38,593 bases of DNA from Bacteroidota bacterium (GCA_029571985.1 JAKQVC010000102.1:1-38593), one strand, 5' to 3'. Positions 24,891-32,795 are shown, counted from the first letter of the stretch. Made by a program: numbers and translations. The notes: generated by a model from the sequence alone, not told the origin.

Positions 24891-25811
24891 ATGAAACAAA
24901 TCTACCTGATTACTGTAATGATTTTATTTAGCCTTCAAGCCAGGGCACAGTATTTTGAACAATATTTTGACGGAGCTGATACATCAGACTATAATTCTGT
25001 TAAAGTTGAGATTGAGCCTGATAGTCAAAATATTTGGCAAATCGGACCACCGCAAAAAACATTGTTTTATAGTGCCTCTACGGTTCCGAATGCCATTATT
25101 ACAGACACGCTAAATACCTATCCGACAAATGACACTTCCAGATTTATTACAAAGGTCGCTATTTGGGAAACCTGGGGGATCTTCGCCTTACAATGGAATC
25201 AAAAAATTGATATGGATGCTGGTCTTGACGGCGGTATGATAGAATTTTCGATTGACGCAGGAAGCACATGGGAGAATTGTATAAATAACCCATACGTATA
25301 TAATTTTTATGGATTCGACCCTGAAAATATCGACACTTTACCCGGTGGGGAATTTGTCTTTAGTGGCACAGATACCACATGGAGAAACATCTGGCTGTGT
25401 TTTGACTATTCCTGGCTATGGGATTTTATGGGAGGTGACACAGTTATGTTCAGGTACACATTTATTTCGGATTCTGTTGACAATACCCGGGATGGATGGA
25501 TGATTGATAATTTAATCAATCAAATGACTTTTGCGCATACCATCGCTACACCGGAGTTACATGCTTATTTAAATGTATTCCCAAATCCAAGCAATGACAT
25601 TATCACAGTGCAATTGGCAAAACGGAATGAATACCATATCATTGAAAATATGGAGCTCATCGATCAAACCGGAAAAGTAGTGGCCACTTGGTCCCATATA
25701 CCTACTAAATTCTGGTTTGATACGCGTCAATTTCCGGGTGGTATGTATCTCTTGAAAGTAAAATCCAATATTAAAACCGAAACCATTCCTATAGTTATTG
25801 CAGGTAAATAG
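24891..25811 (+). CDS. Secreted protein with T9SS type A sorting domain
   Basis: This 306-residue protein is exported: a signal peptide (about 1-19, ending ARAQ) is followed by a beta-rich domain (about 20-220) with many Trp, Asp and Thr residues. The C-terminal T9SS tail (about 226-306) opens with VFPNPSND and ends near GGMYLLKVKSN. The central domain contains WMIDNLINQM (near 203-213), a phrase typical of jelly-roll-like domains (DNI/DNL) in Bacteroidota secreted proteins, but I cannot assign a function. It ends two bases before the cytochrome c peroxidase gene starts, so the two probably form one transcription unit. Confidence 0.75.
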   Translation: MKQIYLITVMILFSLQARAQYFEQYFDGADTSDYNSVKVEIEPDSQNIWQIGPPQKTLFYSASTVPNAIITDTLNTYPTNDTSRFITKVAIWETWGIFALQWNQKIDMDAGLDGGMIEFSIDAGSTWENCINNPYVYNFYGFDPENIDTLPGGEFVFSGTDTTWRNIWLCFDYSWLWDFMGGDTVMFRYTFISDSVDNTRDGWMIDNLINQMTFAHTIATPELHAYLNVFPNPSNDIITVQLAKRNEYHIIENMELIDQTGKVVATWSHIPTKFWFDTRQFPGGMYLLKVKSNIKTETIPIVIAGK

Positions 25812-25813
25812 TC

Positions 25814-26881
25814 ATGCGTAAAATCGGGTATTTAACCGTTTTCATTTCTATTTTTTTACTCGGATTTCTATACAAATCCGATACAACACCCTACCCATTT
25901 ACTGAACTGCCCTTATTTCCGGAGATGCCTGTAGCCAAACATAATCCGGTAACGATAGAAGGTGCACTACTCGGAAAGTATTTGTTTTACGACCCCATCC
26001 TCAGTAGCGACAGCACCATTTCATGCGCCAGTTGTCATAAGCAGCAATATGCATTTAGCGATGCACCAAATTCGTTTAGCACAGGTAGAAACGGGGTGCT
26101 TATGCGTCGAAATACAATGCCTCTGTTCAATTTGGCCTGGTATCCTGCATTTTTCTGGGATGGTCGGGCTGGTGACATAGAAGAACAAGTATTTCATCCG
26201 GTAAGGGCTTACGATGAAATGAATCTTGATTGGGAAATAGCCTCGAAAAGGCTGAAACAGAATAGCTTTTATACACCTTTATTCAAACAGGCATTTGGCA
26301 CCACTAAAATTGATAGCACACATATTGCATATGCCATCGCGCAATTTATGCGCACATTACTATCGTATCAATCAAAATATGATCGAGTGCTGGCAGGACA
26401 AGAATATTTATCTCCTGATGAATATGCGGGATTTGTCTTGATGAATGATCAATCTAAAGGCGACTGTTTGCATTGTCATAGTACTGATGGCAGCGTGCTA
26501 GGTACAGACCTACGATTTAGTAACAATGGACTGGATGCAATCAGCAATCCTTTGTCTTATTCTGATCCGGGCAGAGGGGCAATAACAGGAAAAGCTTCTG
26601 ATTATGGCACCTTCATTATTCCATCTTTGAGAAATGTGGTGCTTACCGCACCCTATATGCACGATGGTCGTTTTAGCACATTGGAGGATGTATTGGATTT
26701 TTATTCTGAGGGTATCCAAATGAGTGTAAATATTGATTCAAAAATGCAATACGCACATCAAGGTGGCGTTAACTTGACACATTTGGAAAAACAGCAGATT
26801 ATATCATTTTTATATACACTAACTGATAGCAGCTTTATAAATAATCCGGAGTTTAGTAATCCGTTTGAAAAACTTCATTAA
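25814..26881 (+). CDS. Di-haem cytochrome c peroxidase (MauG/CcpA family)
   Basis: This 355-residue protein has an N-terminal hydrophobic anchor or signal (about 4-20) and two c-type haem sites: C71-A-S-C-H75 and C218-L-H-C-H222. The surrounding blocks are family hallmarks: LGKYLFYDPILSSD, RRNTMPLFNLAW, FFWDGRAG (114-120) and, late in the protein, YMHDGRFSTLEDVLDFY. Such enzymes reduce hydrogen peroxide in the periplasm with electrons from small cytochromes; MauG-type relatives oxidise protein side chains instead. The gene follows the T9SS-tailed secreted protein by two bases. A role on that protein is possible but only inferred. Confidence 0.88.
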   Translation: MRKIGYLTVFISIFLLGFLYKSDTTPYPFTELPLFPEMPVAKHNPVTIEGALLGKYLFYDPILSSDSTISCASCHKQQYAFSDAPNSFSTGRNGVLMRRNTMPLFNLAWYPAFFWDGRAGDIEEQVFHPVRAYDEMNLDWEIASKRLKQNSFYTPLFKQAFGTTKIDSTHIAYAIAQFMRTLLSYQSKYDRVLAGQEYLSPDEYAGFVLMNDQSKGDCLHCHSTDGSVLGTDLRFSNNGLDAISNPLSYSDPGRGAITGKASDYGTFIIPSLRNVVLTAPYMHDGRFSTLEDVLDFYSEGIQMSVNIDSKMQYAHQGGVNLTHLEKQQIISFLYTLTDSSFINNPEFSNPFEKLH

Positions 26882-27027
26882 TTTGTATGCATAATATACA
26901 TTCTATACAACCGCAAAATTTTCAACTCACCACATATTGAAATTTAGCGCGCAAGTCACCCCCTACCCGGCAAAACGAGGCACATTTCCCTTCAACATCG
27001 TATCTTAGTTGCACAAAAGACCAGCAC

Positions 27028-27975
27028 ATGAATACCATACCTACGGTAAATTTTGCCGATTTTGTTTCCGGTGATCCGGCGCGTAAAGCACATTTTGTTC
27101 AGGCCCTGGGAAAAGCCTACCAGGAAGTAGGTTTTGTTGCCGTGCAGAATCACGGTATCGACCAGCAATTGGTTGATGGCTTCTATCAGGCTGTTGAGCA
27201 GTTTTTTGCATTGCCTGACGACATTAAAAGTAAATATGAAATACAAGGATTAGCCGGACAGCGCGGGTTTACTTCCTTCGGAAAAGAACACGCCAAACAA
27301 AGCAGCGCCGGCGATTTGAAAGAATTCTGGCAAACCGGTCAAACCGTGGAAGACGGGGAGGTAATCAGCGAATACTATCCGCCCAATGTGCAGGTTGATG
27401 AATTGCCTGCATTTAATACGCTCGGCTTTCAATTGTATCGCAATTTTGAGCATACGGGAAAATATCTGTTGCGGTCGCTCGCTTTGTTTCTGGATTTGGA
27501 AGAAACCTATTTCGACGATAAAATCCACAACGGGAATTCCATTTTACGTGCCATTTATTACCCGCCCATTACATCAGAACCGGCTTCTGCCATCAGGGCC
27601 GAACAGCATGAGGATATTAATTTGATTACCCTGCTCGTGGGCGCCTCTGCTGACGGATTGGAAGTAATGGACACCAACGGTCAATGGGTTCCGGTAAAAA
27701 CTGCCCCCACCGAAATCGTGGTAAACGTGGGTGATATGCTCCAGCGACTGACCAATAACGTATTGCGGTCGACCACCCACCGGGTGGTAAATCCGCCACG
27801 TGAAAGATGGCATACGGCCCGTTATTCCATCCCGTTTTTCCTGCATCCGAAATCGGAAGTGCGCCTCGATTGCCTGCCGGGCTGCGTGTCTGACAGCAAC
27901 CCGTTACAATTTGCACCGATTTCTGCCGGCGAATATCTCGACGAACGCCTGCGCGAAATCGGACTAAAAAAATAA
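27028..27975 (+). CDS. Fe(II)/2-oxoglutarate-type oxygenase, isopenicillin N synthase-like
   Basis: This 315-residue soluble protein belongs to the isopenicillin N synthase-like branch. It has the N-terminal DIOX-N pattern (PTVNFADF, then GFVAVQNHGI at about 35-44). The iron ligands are visible as H194-x-D196 (EQHEDINLITLL) and H251 (STTHRVVNPP), and the co-substrate-binding R265-x-S267 (ARYSIPFF) follows. The catalytic set is complete. The substrate is unknown, and no biosynthetic neighbours suggest one. The gene stands alone between the peroxidase gene and an outer-membrane protein gene, with 146 bases upstream that hold no clear promoter. Confidence 0.88.
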   Translation: MNTIPTVNFADFVSGDPARKAHFVQALGKAYQEVGFVAVQNHGIDQQLVDGFYQAVEQFFALPDDIKSKYEIQGLAGQRGFTSFGKEHAKQSSAGDLKEFWQTGQTVEDGEVISEYYPPNVQVDELPAFNTLGFQLYRNFEHTGKYLLRSLALFLDLEETYFDDKIHNGNSILRAIYYPPITSEPASAIRAEQHEDINLITLLVGASADGLEVMDTNGQWVPVKTAPTEIVVNVGDMLQRLTNNVLRSTTHRVVNPPRERWHTARYSIPFFLHPKSEVRLDCLPGCVSDSNPLQFAPISAGEYLDERLREIGLKK

Positions 27976-27987
27976 TATCAACGGGAA

Positions 27988-28017
27988 TTGGGTAGCCGAA
28001 AAAACAGTTTACCTTTG
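27988..28017 (+). promoter_or_regulatory. Promoter of the outer-membrane beta-barrel gene
   Basis: TTG at 27988-27990, a 19-base spacer and TACCTTTG at 28010-28017 are the best match in the window to the Bacteroidota consensus. The -7 box ends 42 bases before the ATG at 28060. This supports 28060 as the start rather than the TTG inside the promoter. Confidence 0.55.
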
Positions 28018-28059
28018 TCAGCACACCGCAATCGGTTAACACAATTGAACCTTTATCTT

Positions 28060-28872
28060 ATGCAAAAAGTTTTCGTTTTCATCTGCGCGATTATTATCGC
28101 TTCCACCACATCACACGCACAAACCGGATTACATATTGGCGCTCAGGGCGGATTCAACAGCGTTTGGATTCTGAACCAAAATAATTACGGATTTCAGGAA
28201 CTGGACTACAGTCGGAAATTCGGTTTTTTGGCAGGCGCTTCTGTGGGGTATAATTTTGAAGAAACCTTAGGATTTCAGGTAGATCTGAATTACGCCACCA
28301 TGGGTCAGGATTATTTCGATTTATCCAAAGATTTCTGCAACATCGACAACGATGGCGATAACAAACCGGATAAAGTTGAAACATTCCGCTATGTTGATTT
28401 AAGCTACATCCAGGTTCCGATGATGTTTAAATACACCTCTCCGCGCAAGAAAAAACAAATTGTTTCTGTACATATCCTGGCGGGTCCGACGATTGGTATT
28501 TTGTCGGGTGCTGAAATGTATTATGAAGCAGATACTTTAGCTTTATTTAACGACACGTATTTCACCATTCCGGGAGATAGTATTGATTATATGGTGCCTG
28601 AGTTTTATCAAACGGAAGCTACTGAAGCTGCGAAGGATTATTTTTCTAAAGTTGATTTAGGATTAACTGTTGATTTTGGTGCGGATATATTCGTTACTAA
28701 GAATTTATATATCAGTCCGGCATTGCGTTTTTACGCTGCTGCTACTGACCTCAACAGCAAACCAACACGCGAACGTCGCAAGGATATTGAAACAGGTTCA
28801 TATGAAGGCGCTTCCCGGAATGCTTATGGTGGGTTGACAGTGGGGGTGCATTATATGCTTAATTCGAAGTAA
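28060..28872 (+). CDS. Outer-membrane beta-barrel protein (PorT-like family)
   Basis: From the ATG at 28060 this is 270 residues, with a signal peptide (about 1-20, ending SHAQ) and an eight-stranded-type beta-barrel pattern. Visible features are an opening TGLHIGAQGGFNS, LAGASVGYNFEETLGFQVDLNYATMG, and a terminal GGLTVGVHYML that suits a barrel's last strand. A segment near 90-101 (DNDGDNKPDKVE) looks like a calcium-binding Asp-rich loop. It matches the generic Bacteroidota barrel family (PF13568-like). No substrate can be named. It has its own promoter and terminator. Confidence 0.8.
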   Translation: MQKVFVFICAIIIASTTSHAQTGLHIGAQGGFNSVWILNQNNYGFQELDYSRKFGFLAGASVGYNFEETLGFQVDLNYATMGQDYFDLSKDFCNIDNDGDNKPDKVETFRYVDLSYIQVPMMFKYTSPRKKKQIVSVHILAGPTIGILSGAEMYYEADTLALFNDTYFTIPGDSIDYMVPEFYQTEATEAAKDYFSKVDLGLTVDFGADIFVTKNLYISPALRFYAAATDLNSKPTRERRKDIETGSYEGASRNAYGGLTVGVHYMLNSK

Positions 28873-28896
28873 AATTACTTAGCTTAATTAGGATGG

Positions 28897-28930
28897 GCCG
28901 CTTCTTTTTTTAGAGGCGGCTATTTTTTTT
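28897..28930 (+). terminator. Rho-independent terminator of the beta-barrel gene
   Basis: GCCGCTTC (28897-28904) pairs with GAGGCGGC (28913-28920), with one G-U pair, around an 8-base loop, and is followed by a run of T from 28923 to 28930. It begins 25 bases after the stop codon. Confidence 0.8.
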
Positions 28931-29041
28931 ATCGGCTTTTTTTCGAGGCCGGGGAGGCTGGAAGACGGGGAGTTTTAATGTTGGTTGGAATATTCTGCTG
29001 GTTTGCGTGAAAAAAAATTACGACAGAAAATCGCAGTTAGC

Positions 29042-29225
29042 GAACCTCACCCCCTGGCCCCCTCTCCATGAATGGTAGAGGGGGAATTGTTTTTGATAAA
29101 AAAATAATTCTTACCGCCTTCCAGTCTTCCCGGCCTCGAAAAAAAATCTAATTAAAACGAAAAAGCAGTTTCATTTAAAAGTACTTGAATTAATTCTGCG
29201 CGCATCTGCGTAAATCTGCGGGACA
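29042..29225 (+). repeat. Long intergenic direct repeat, copy 1
   Basis: This unit of about 184 bases resembles 29371-29556. It starts with GAACCTCACCCCCTGG, contains a palindrome with CCCCCTCT...AGAGGGGG arms around CCAT/ATGG, then the CCGGCCTCG motif followed by a run of A, and ends with three spaced CTGCG blocks. Confidence 0.75.
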
Positions 29226-29370
29226 CCTGGGTTCGGGTTTGTGTAGAGTGTTTGTTGAACAGGTAAGACGGTGAGGCGGTAAGGTTCGGGAAGTTTACAC
29301 GGGCAGTGTTACTCTGCGGCTCTGCGGCTCTGCGTGAAATGAATTGGGATGATTTGTAGATGCTTGTGTT

Positions 29371-29556
29371 GAACCTCACCCCCTGGCCCCCTCTCCATGA
29401 ATGGTAGAGGGGGAATTAATTTTTGATAAGAAAATATAATTCTTACCGCCTTCCAGCCTCCCCGGCCTCGAAAAAAAATCTGATTAAACAAAAAAGCTAT
29501 TTCAAGTGCAAACACCTGCATTAAATCTGCGATATCTGCGTACATCTGCGGGAGAC
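29371..29556 (+). repeat. Long intergenic direct repeat, copy 2
   Basis: This is the second unit, about 186 bases, with the same order of parts as 29042-29225: the palindromic CCCCCTCT/AGAGGGGG hairpin, TTACCGCCT...CCGGCCTCG, an A run and spaced CTGCG blocks. The first 100 bases are nearly identical between copies; the later part is more diverged. Confidence 0.75.
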
Positions 29557-29665
29557 ACGGTTAGTATTTTTAAAATAAATACTTCATTACTACACATTCC
29601 TTTATCGAAGCGTAGTGGTTAATGCACGAGGCCGGGGAGGCTGGAAGACGGGAAGTATAATGCAA

Positions 29666-29686
29666 TTATTCCTTATTCCTTATTCC
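29666..29686 (+). repeat. TTATTCC heptamer tandem repeat
   Basis: Three perfect TTATTCC units plus a partial fourth lie 12 bases beyond the stop of the membrane-protein gene. This is a simple sequence repeat. Confidence 0.7.
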
Positions 29687-29697
29687 TTATTGCTTTT

Positions 29698-30759
29698 CTA
29701 GGTCGCTGTACGTGCTGAGCGCATTAAGCGTGAGCGGATTTGTTCGCCGATTTGTTTGAAGGATTGGAAGTTTAGTGGGAACTCGAGTACTACGTGTAAA
29801 AAGCTCAGGAAATATAAACACATTAATCCTGTTTCGTAATTTGTGTAATACAAGGCCACTGAGGCTACCCATAATACAAAGATCATTACCAGCCATGGTT
29901 TTGGCACGTCATGCCATTTAATTACGGATGTTTTGCTGAACCAGTTTAAATAATGATAGGTATAGGCATAGGCAATAAAGCGTGTAATTAAAATACCTGT
30001 ACTACTGCCGTAAATCATATCGGCAGATGGGCTATCAATATGCAGGAACGATCTGAAAATCTGATCGTTGAGGGTGAAGAAGGATACATCATACGAGTTC
30101 TTTGCATATTCGCTGATTGCATATCCTCCGCCGTCAGGTGCGATGAGAAAAAAGCTGAAGGCGCAGCCAAGAAAAACTAAAATTGACAAATACCCGGAGG
30201 TGCTTTTACTTTTCAAGGCCCCAACTAATATAAATGCCCCTGTAAACAAGAATACATGAATAAGTGTTGGCAAAAACATAGCAAAAACCACTTCTGTAAA
30301 TGCATTCATCCGAATCAGAATACCAATTATTACAGCTACGATCACTGCAATCAGTCGCCGTGTATTATCTTTTATTAAAACAAATATTAAGGAAACAGCA
30401 AAGGCAATAAAAATCAATGCGGTTGCCGGATTTTCGTTTGATAAAAACATGATAAAATCATACTGCCCCGATTTCAGGACAATTTGTCCGCTTCCATTCA
30501 CCACTGCTGTATGTGTAATGATATATGTTGCAATGGCCGGGATGGCAATTAACAAGGTAATGGCAACCAGCGGCAGGTAATCCATTTTTTTGGGACTGAA
30601 ATAATTACGCTTATGCAGCCAGCCGATTTCGGTGAGATAATGTAATGGTCCGAGAACGGCGTATGAAAAAAGAAACAATTCGAAAGGAATGATAAAGGCA
30701 ACAATCGCCGAAAAAATCATTAATCCGATATTGACATAGTTAACCTGTGCTGTCGTCAT
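29698..30759 (-). CDS. Multispanning membrane protein with histidines near helices
   Basis: I do not recognise this 353-residue protein with certainty. It has about eight to nine hydrophobic helices (roughly 10-35, 62-82, 112-130, 134-150, 157-182, 189-206, 253-272, 287-305 and 309-328) and no signal peptide. Histidines lie in or beside helices: H40 and H49 in GPLHYLTEIGWLH, H168 in LPTLIHVFLF, H269 in YAYTYHYLNWF, H283 and H322 in SFLHVVLEF. This pattern recalls membrane metalloenzymes such as the Brp/Blh carotenoid cleavage or fatty-acid hydroxylase types, but no exact motif is matched. It has a minus-strand TACATTTG box at 30772-30765 just before the ATG, suggesting a nearly leaderless transcript. 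Confidence 0.7.
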   Translation of the reverse strand: MTTAQVNYVNIGLMIFSAIVAFIIPFELFLFSYAVLGPLHYLTEIGWLHKRNYFSPKKMDYLPLVAITLLIAIPAIATYIITHTAVVNGSGQIVLKSGQYDFIMFLSNENPATALIFIAFAVSLIFVLIKDNTRRLIAVIVAVIIGILIRMNAFTEVVFAMFLPTLIHVFLFTGAFILVGALKSKSTSGYLSILVFLGCAFSFFLIAPDGGGYAISEYAKNSYDVSFFTLNDQIFRSFLHIDSPSADMIYGSSTGILITRFIAYAYTYHYLNWFSKTSVIKWHDVPKPWLVMIFVLWVASVALYYTNYETGLMCLYFLSFLHVVLEFPLNFQSFKQIGEQIRSRLMRSARTAT

Positions 30760-30777
30760 AGCAACAAATGTACACGA

Positions 30778-30831
30778 TAAAGGGCATCTCCGGAAAAAAA
30801 CAAGGAATGAATTCCGAAAATGCCCTTTTTG
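30778..30831. terminator. Inverted repeat downstream of ferritin, possible terminator
   Basis: AAAGGGCA (30779-30786) pairs with TGCCCTTT (30821-30828), with an inner CGGA/TCCG pair. Five T bases end the plus-strand side, and three T bases follow on the minus strand, where ferritin transcription would stop. It lies 16 bases after the ferritin stop on that strand. The long interior loop makes it a weak terminator. Confidence 0.4.
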
Positions 30832-30846
30832 CGCGTTAAAAAAAGA

Positions 30847-31368
30847 TTAACCTTGAGCACCTGATTCGCCGCCTGCGGTGCTCAGAGAACCCAGTTCGCG
30901 GTCGATCCAATACAAGCCACGCTTGTCTTCAGGGCCCAGAAGCTCAATTTTTTCCAAAACGGTGCGGAACAGCTTTTCTTCTTCATGCTGCTCAGCCACA
31001 TACCATTGGAGGAAATTATAGGATGAATGATCTTTTTCGTTCATGCACAGGTCAACCAGGTTGTTGATGGCCGTGGTAACAGCCACTTCATGGTCGAATA
31101 CGGATTGAAAGAGGTCCTTCAGGTTTTTAAATTTCAATGGCGGTTGTTTCACATTTGGTGCCAGGGCATGGCCGCCGGCATCGTTGATATAGTGAAATAA
31201 CTTCATCATATGCATGCGCTCCTCGTCGGCATGACCATATAAAAACTGCGCACATCCGGGCAAACCTTTAGAATCGCACCAGGATGCCGCCGACAGGTAA
31301 TAATTAGAAGCATAACCTTCCATTTCAACCTGCTTATTTAATGCGGTTTCTACTTTTTTAGTCAACAT
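30847..31368 (-). CDS. Ferritin (non-haem, FtnA-type)
   Basis: This 173-residue protein is a full-length four-helix-bundle ferritin. Ferroxidase ligands are visible: E17 in EMEGYASNYY, E50 and H53 in HADEERMHMM, and later Glu residues in VAVTT and AEQHEEEKLF. It lacks the haem-binding Met of bacterioferritin in the usual position, so it is of the FtnA type. It oxidises Fe(II) and stores iron as a 24-subunit shell in the cytoplasm. It is a single gene; a small lipoprotein gene lies upstream on the same strand, ending 68 bases before the ferritin start. Confidence 0.93.
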   Translation of the reverse strand: MLTKKVETALNKQVEMEGYASNYYLSAASWCDSKGLPGCAQFLYGHADEERMHMMKLFHYINDAGGHALAPNVKQPPLKFKNLKDLFQSVFDHEVAVTTAINNLVDLCMNEKDHSSYNFLQWYVAEQHEEEKLFRTVLEKIELLGPEDKRGLYWIDRELGSLSTAGGESGAQG

Positions 31369-31436
31369 AATCGTTCGGTTTATGCAATGATAAACATTGC
31401 AGGATATTACTAGTTCGTAAAGCCTGAAATTTATAC

Positions 31437-31610
31437 TCAGTCTAAAGTACCGGCAGCAGCGGCTGAGGCTACTGCATCATTTCCGGAGCTGTTTACCTGT
31501 CCGAATTTGGGGCAATCACATTTTTTGTTGCCTCCTTCGCAGGAAGCGGCAGTTGAAGTAAGCATAACAGCGATTATGCCAATCCACATAAGTTGTTTAC
31601 CGATTTTCAT
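31437..31610 (-). CDS. Small cysteine-rich lipoprotein
   Basis: This 57-codon reading frame starts at the ATG read from 31610 and ends at a TGA (31439-31437). The N-terminus MKIGKQLMWIGIIAVMLTST is a clear signal sequence, and AASC gives a lipobox-like site with Cys24. The mature part carries a CDCPKFG motif (31-37) and an Ala-rich tail. It would be a tiny outer-membrane or periplasmic lipoprotein; the paired cysteines could bind metal or form a disulphide. I do not recognise the family. It is divergent from the glycosyltransferase gene, 72 bases away, and could share a transcript with ferritin downstream. Confidence 0.6.
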   Translation of the reverse strand: MKIGKQLMWIGIIAVMLTSTAASCEGGNKKCDCPKFGQVNSSGNDAVASAAAAGTLD

Positions 31611-31682
31611 AGCTTTGCGGCTCTAATTTACAGCATTCAGGTTATCCGAAGGCTTAACGATGCTAATTTAACGTTTATTGTC

Positions 31683-32795
31683 GTGAATTCCGCTCCTCTG
31701 AACATTCTGGTTGCCCCTCTTGACTGGGGGTTGGGACACGCCACGCGCAGCATACCCATTATCAGGGCCTGTTTAGACAGAGGGCATCGGGTCATCATTG
31801 CCTCCAGCGGTCGCGCGTTAGCCTTGTTGCAAAAAGAATTTCCGCAGGTAACCTGCATTGAAGTGCCGGCTTATGATATTCAGTATCAGGAAAAAGGAAG
31901 CTTCGTTTTTAAAATCATCGGCCAATTAGGTAAGATTTTTTCAGGCATCCGGAGGGAGTATCGCACTACGCAGAAAATTGTGCGCGAGCATAATATTCAA
32001 TTGATTATTTCCGATAACCGGTACGGTTTTTACCATAAGCATGTGCACAGTGTCATCATCACCCATCAAATGATGGTTAAGCTGCCACAATTTAAATTAG
32101 GAGAGCCATTTATTTATTTGTGGTTACAGCGTCAGCACCTGCGTTTTGATACCGTTTGGATTCCGGATGTGCAGGGCGAACCCAATATCAGTGGCGATTT
32201 ATCGCATGCCTATCCCATTTTAAAACGCGCTCAATATATTGGTATACTCACCCGATTTATGGCCCAACCTGAAAATACACCTGTACAAGATCAGGTACTC
32301 GCCATTATTTCCGGACCGGAGCCGCAACGCACACTTTTTGAAGAAGCGATTATCGAACAGGCGAAACACATAAACCGTTCGTTTATCATCGTGCGCGGTT
32401 TATCTGAACAAAACGAAGACCGGATGCTCACGCCCAATATTCGTTTAATTTCACATATGCCGGGAGATGCCTTGTTTACTTTAATTCAACAAAGCAGTGT
32501 CATAATTTCGAGAGGTGGGTACAGCACTTTAATGGATTTAGCTGTGCTGCATAAAAAATGCATTTTCGTGCCAACGCCCGGTCAAACGGAGCAGGAATAT
32601 CTGGTGCGTGCATTAGCGGCAAAAAAATTAGTGGTAGGCTGTGCACAACCGTCTTTTGAACTCAGCCGCGCGCTTGCTGATGTAGCTGATACGCAAGGGT
32701 TCCATGTGTACTCGAAGGCGGACGCATTTACCGTTTATCTCGACAAGGCCATCGCGCTAGCGCAAACAACTAAAAACGTAACGGCTTCCTCCTGA
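31683..32795 (+). CDS. Glycosyltransferase, MurG-like GT-B fold
   Basis: I choose the GTG at 31683 as the start (370 residues, reading NSAPLNILVAPLDWGLGHATR). The frame upstream has only a TTG at 31593 and overlaps the small lipoprotein gene. The N-terminal GT-B block NILVAPLDWGLGHATRSIPI is typical of GT28/MurG-like proteins, and the C-terminal half has SRGGYSTLMDLAVLHKKCIFVPTPGQTEQE with the sugar-nucleotide-binding Glu of GQTEQEY. It probably transfers a sugar from a nucleotide donor in an envelope pathway. There is no membrane helix, and the acceptor is unknown. It converges on murI, with 11 bases between. Confidence 0.82.
   Translation: MNSAPLNILVAPLDWGLGHATRSIPIIRACLDRGHRVIIASSGRALALLQKEFPQVTCIEVPAYDIQYQEKGSFVFKIIGQLGKIFSGIRREYRTTQKIVREHNIQLIISDNRYGFYHKHVHSVIITHQMMVKLPQFKLGEPFIYLWLQRQHLRFDTVWIPDVQGEPNISGDLSHAYPILKRAQYIGILTRFMAQPENTPVQDQVLAIISGPEPQRTLFEEAIIEQAKHINRSFIIVRGLSEQNEDRMLTPNIRLISHMPGDALFTLIQQSSVIISRGGYSTLMDLAVLHKKCIFVPTPGQTEQEYLVRALAAKKLVVGCAQPSFELSRALADVADTQGFHVYSKADAFTVYLDKAIALAQTTKNVTASS

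Larger units (their letters stand above)
28931..29697. repeat. Intergenic repeat cluster
   Basis: This gene-free stretch of about 770 bases is built from repeats. Five copies of a roughly 22-28-base motif (core CCGGCCTCG with TTACCGCCT) lie at 28944-28969 (inverted), 29111-29138, 29262-29283 (inverted, partial), 29443-29470 and 29627-29652 (inverted). Two of them sit in longer direct repeats at 29042-29225 and 29371-29556. Blocks of evenly spaced CTGCG occur at 29195-29221, 29312-29336 and 29526-29552. A tandem TTATTCC run closes the region. Every apparent open frame here lies within repeats and is not a gene. Confidence 0.75.

Noticed and set aside
29042-29556. CRISPR array in the repeat cluster
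   Set aside because: There are only two long units, the spaced CTGCG blocks are about 11 bases apart without spacers, and no cas gene is in the window.
31593-31682. Longer N-terminus for the glycosyltransferase starting at a TTG
   Set aside because: It would overlap the divergent small lipoprotein gene and adds residues unlike GT28 proteins, whose homology begins just after the GTG at 31683.
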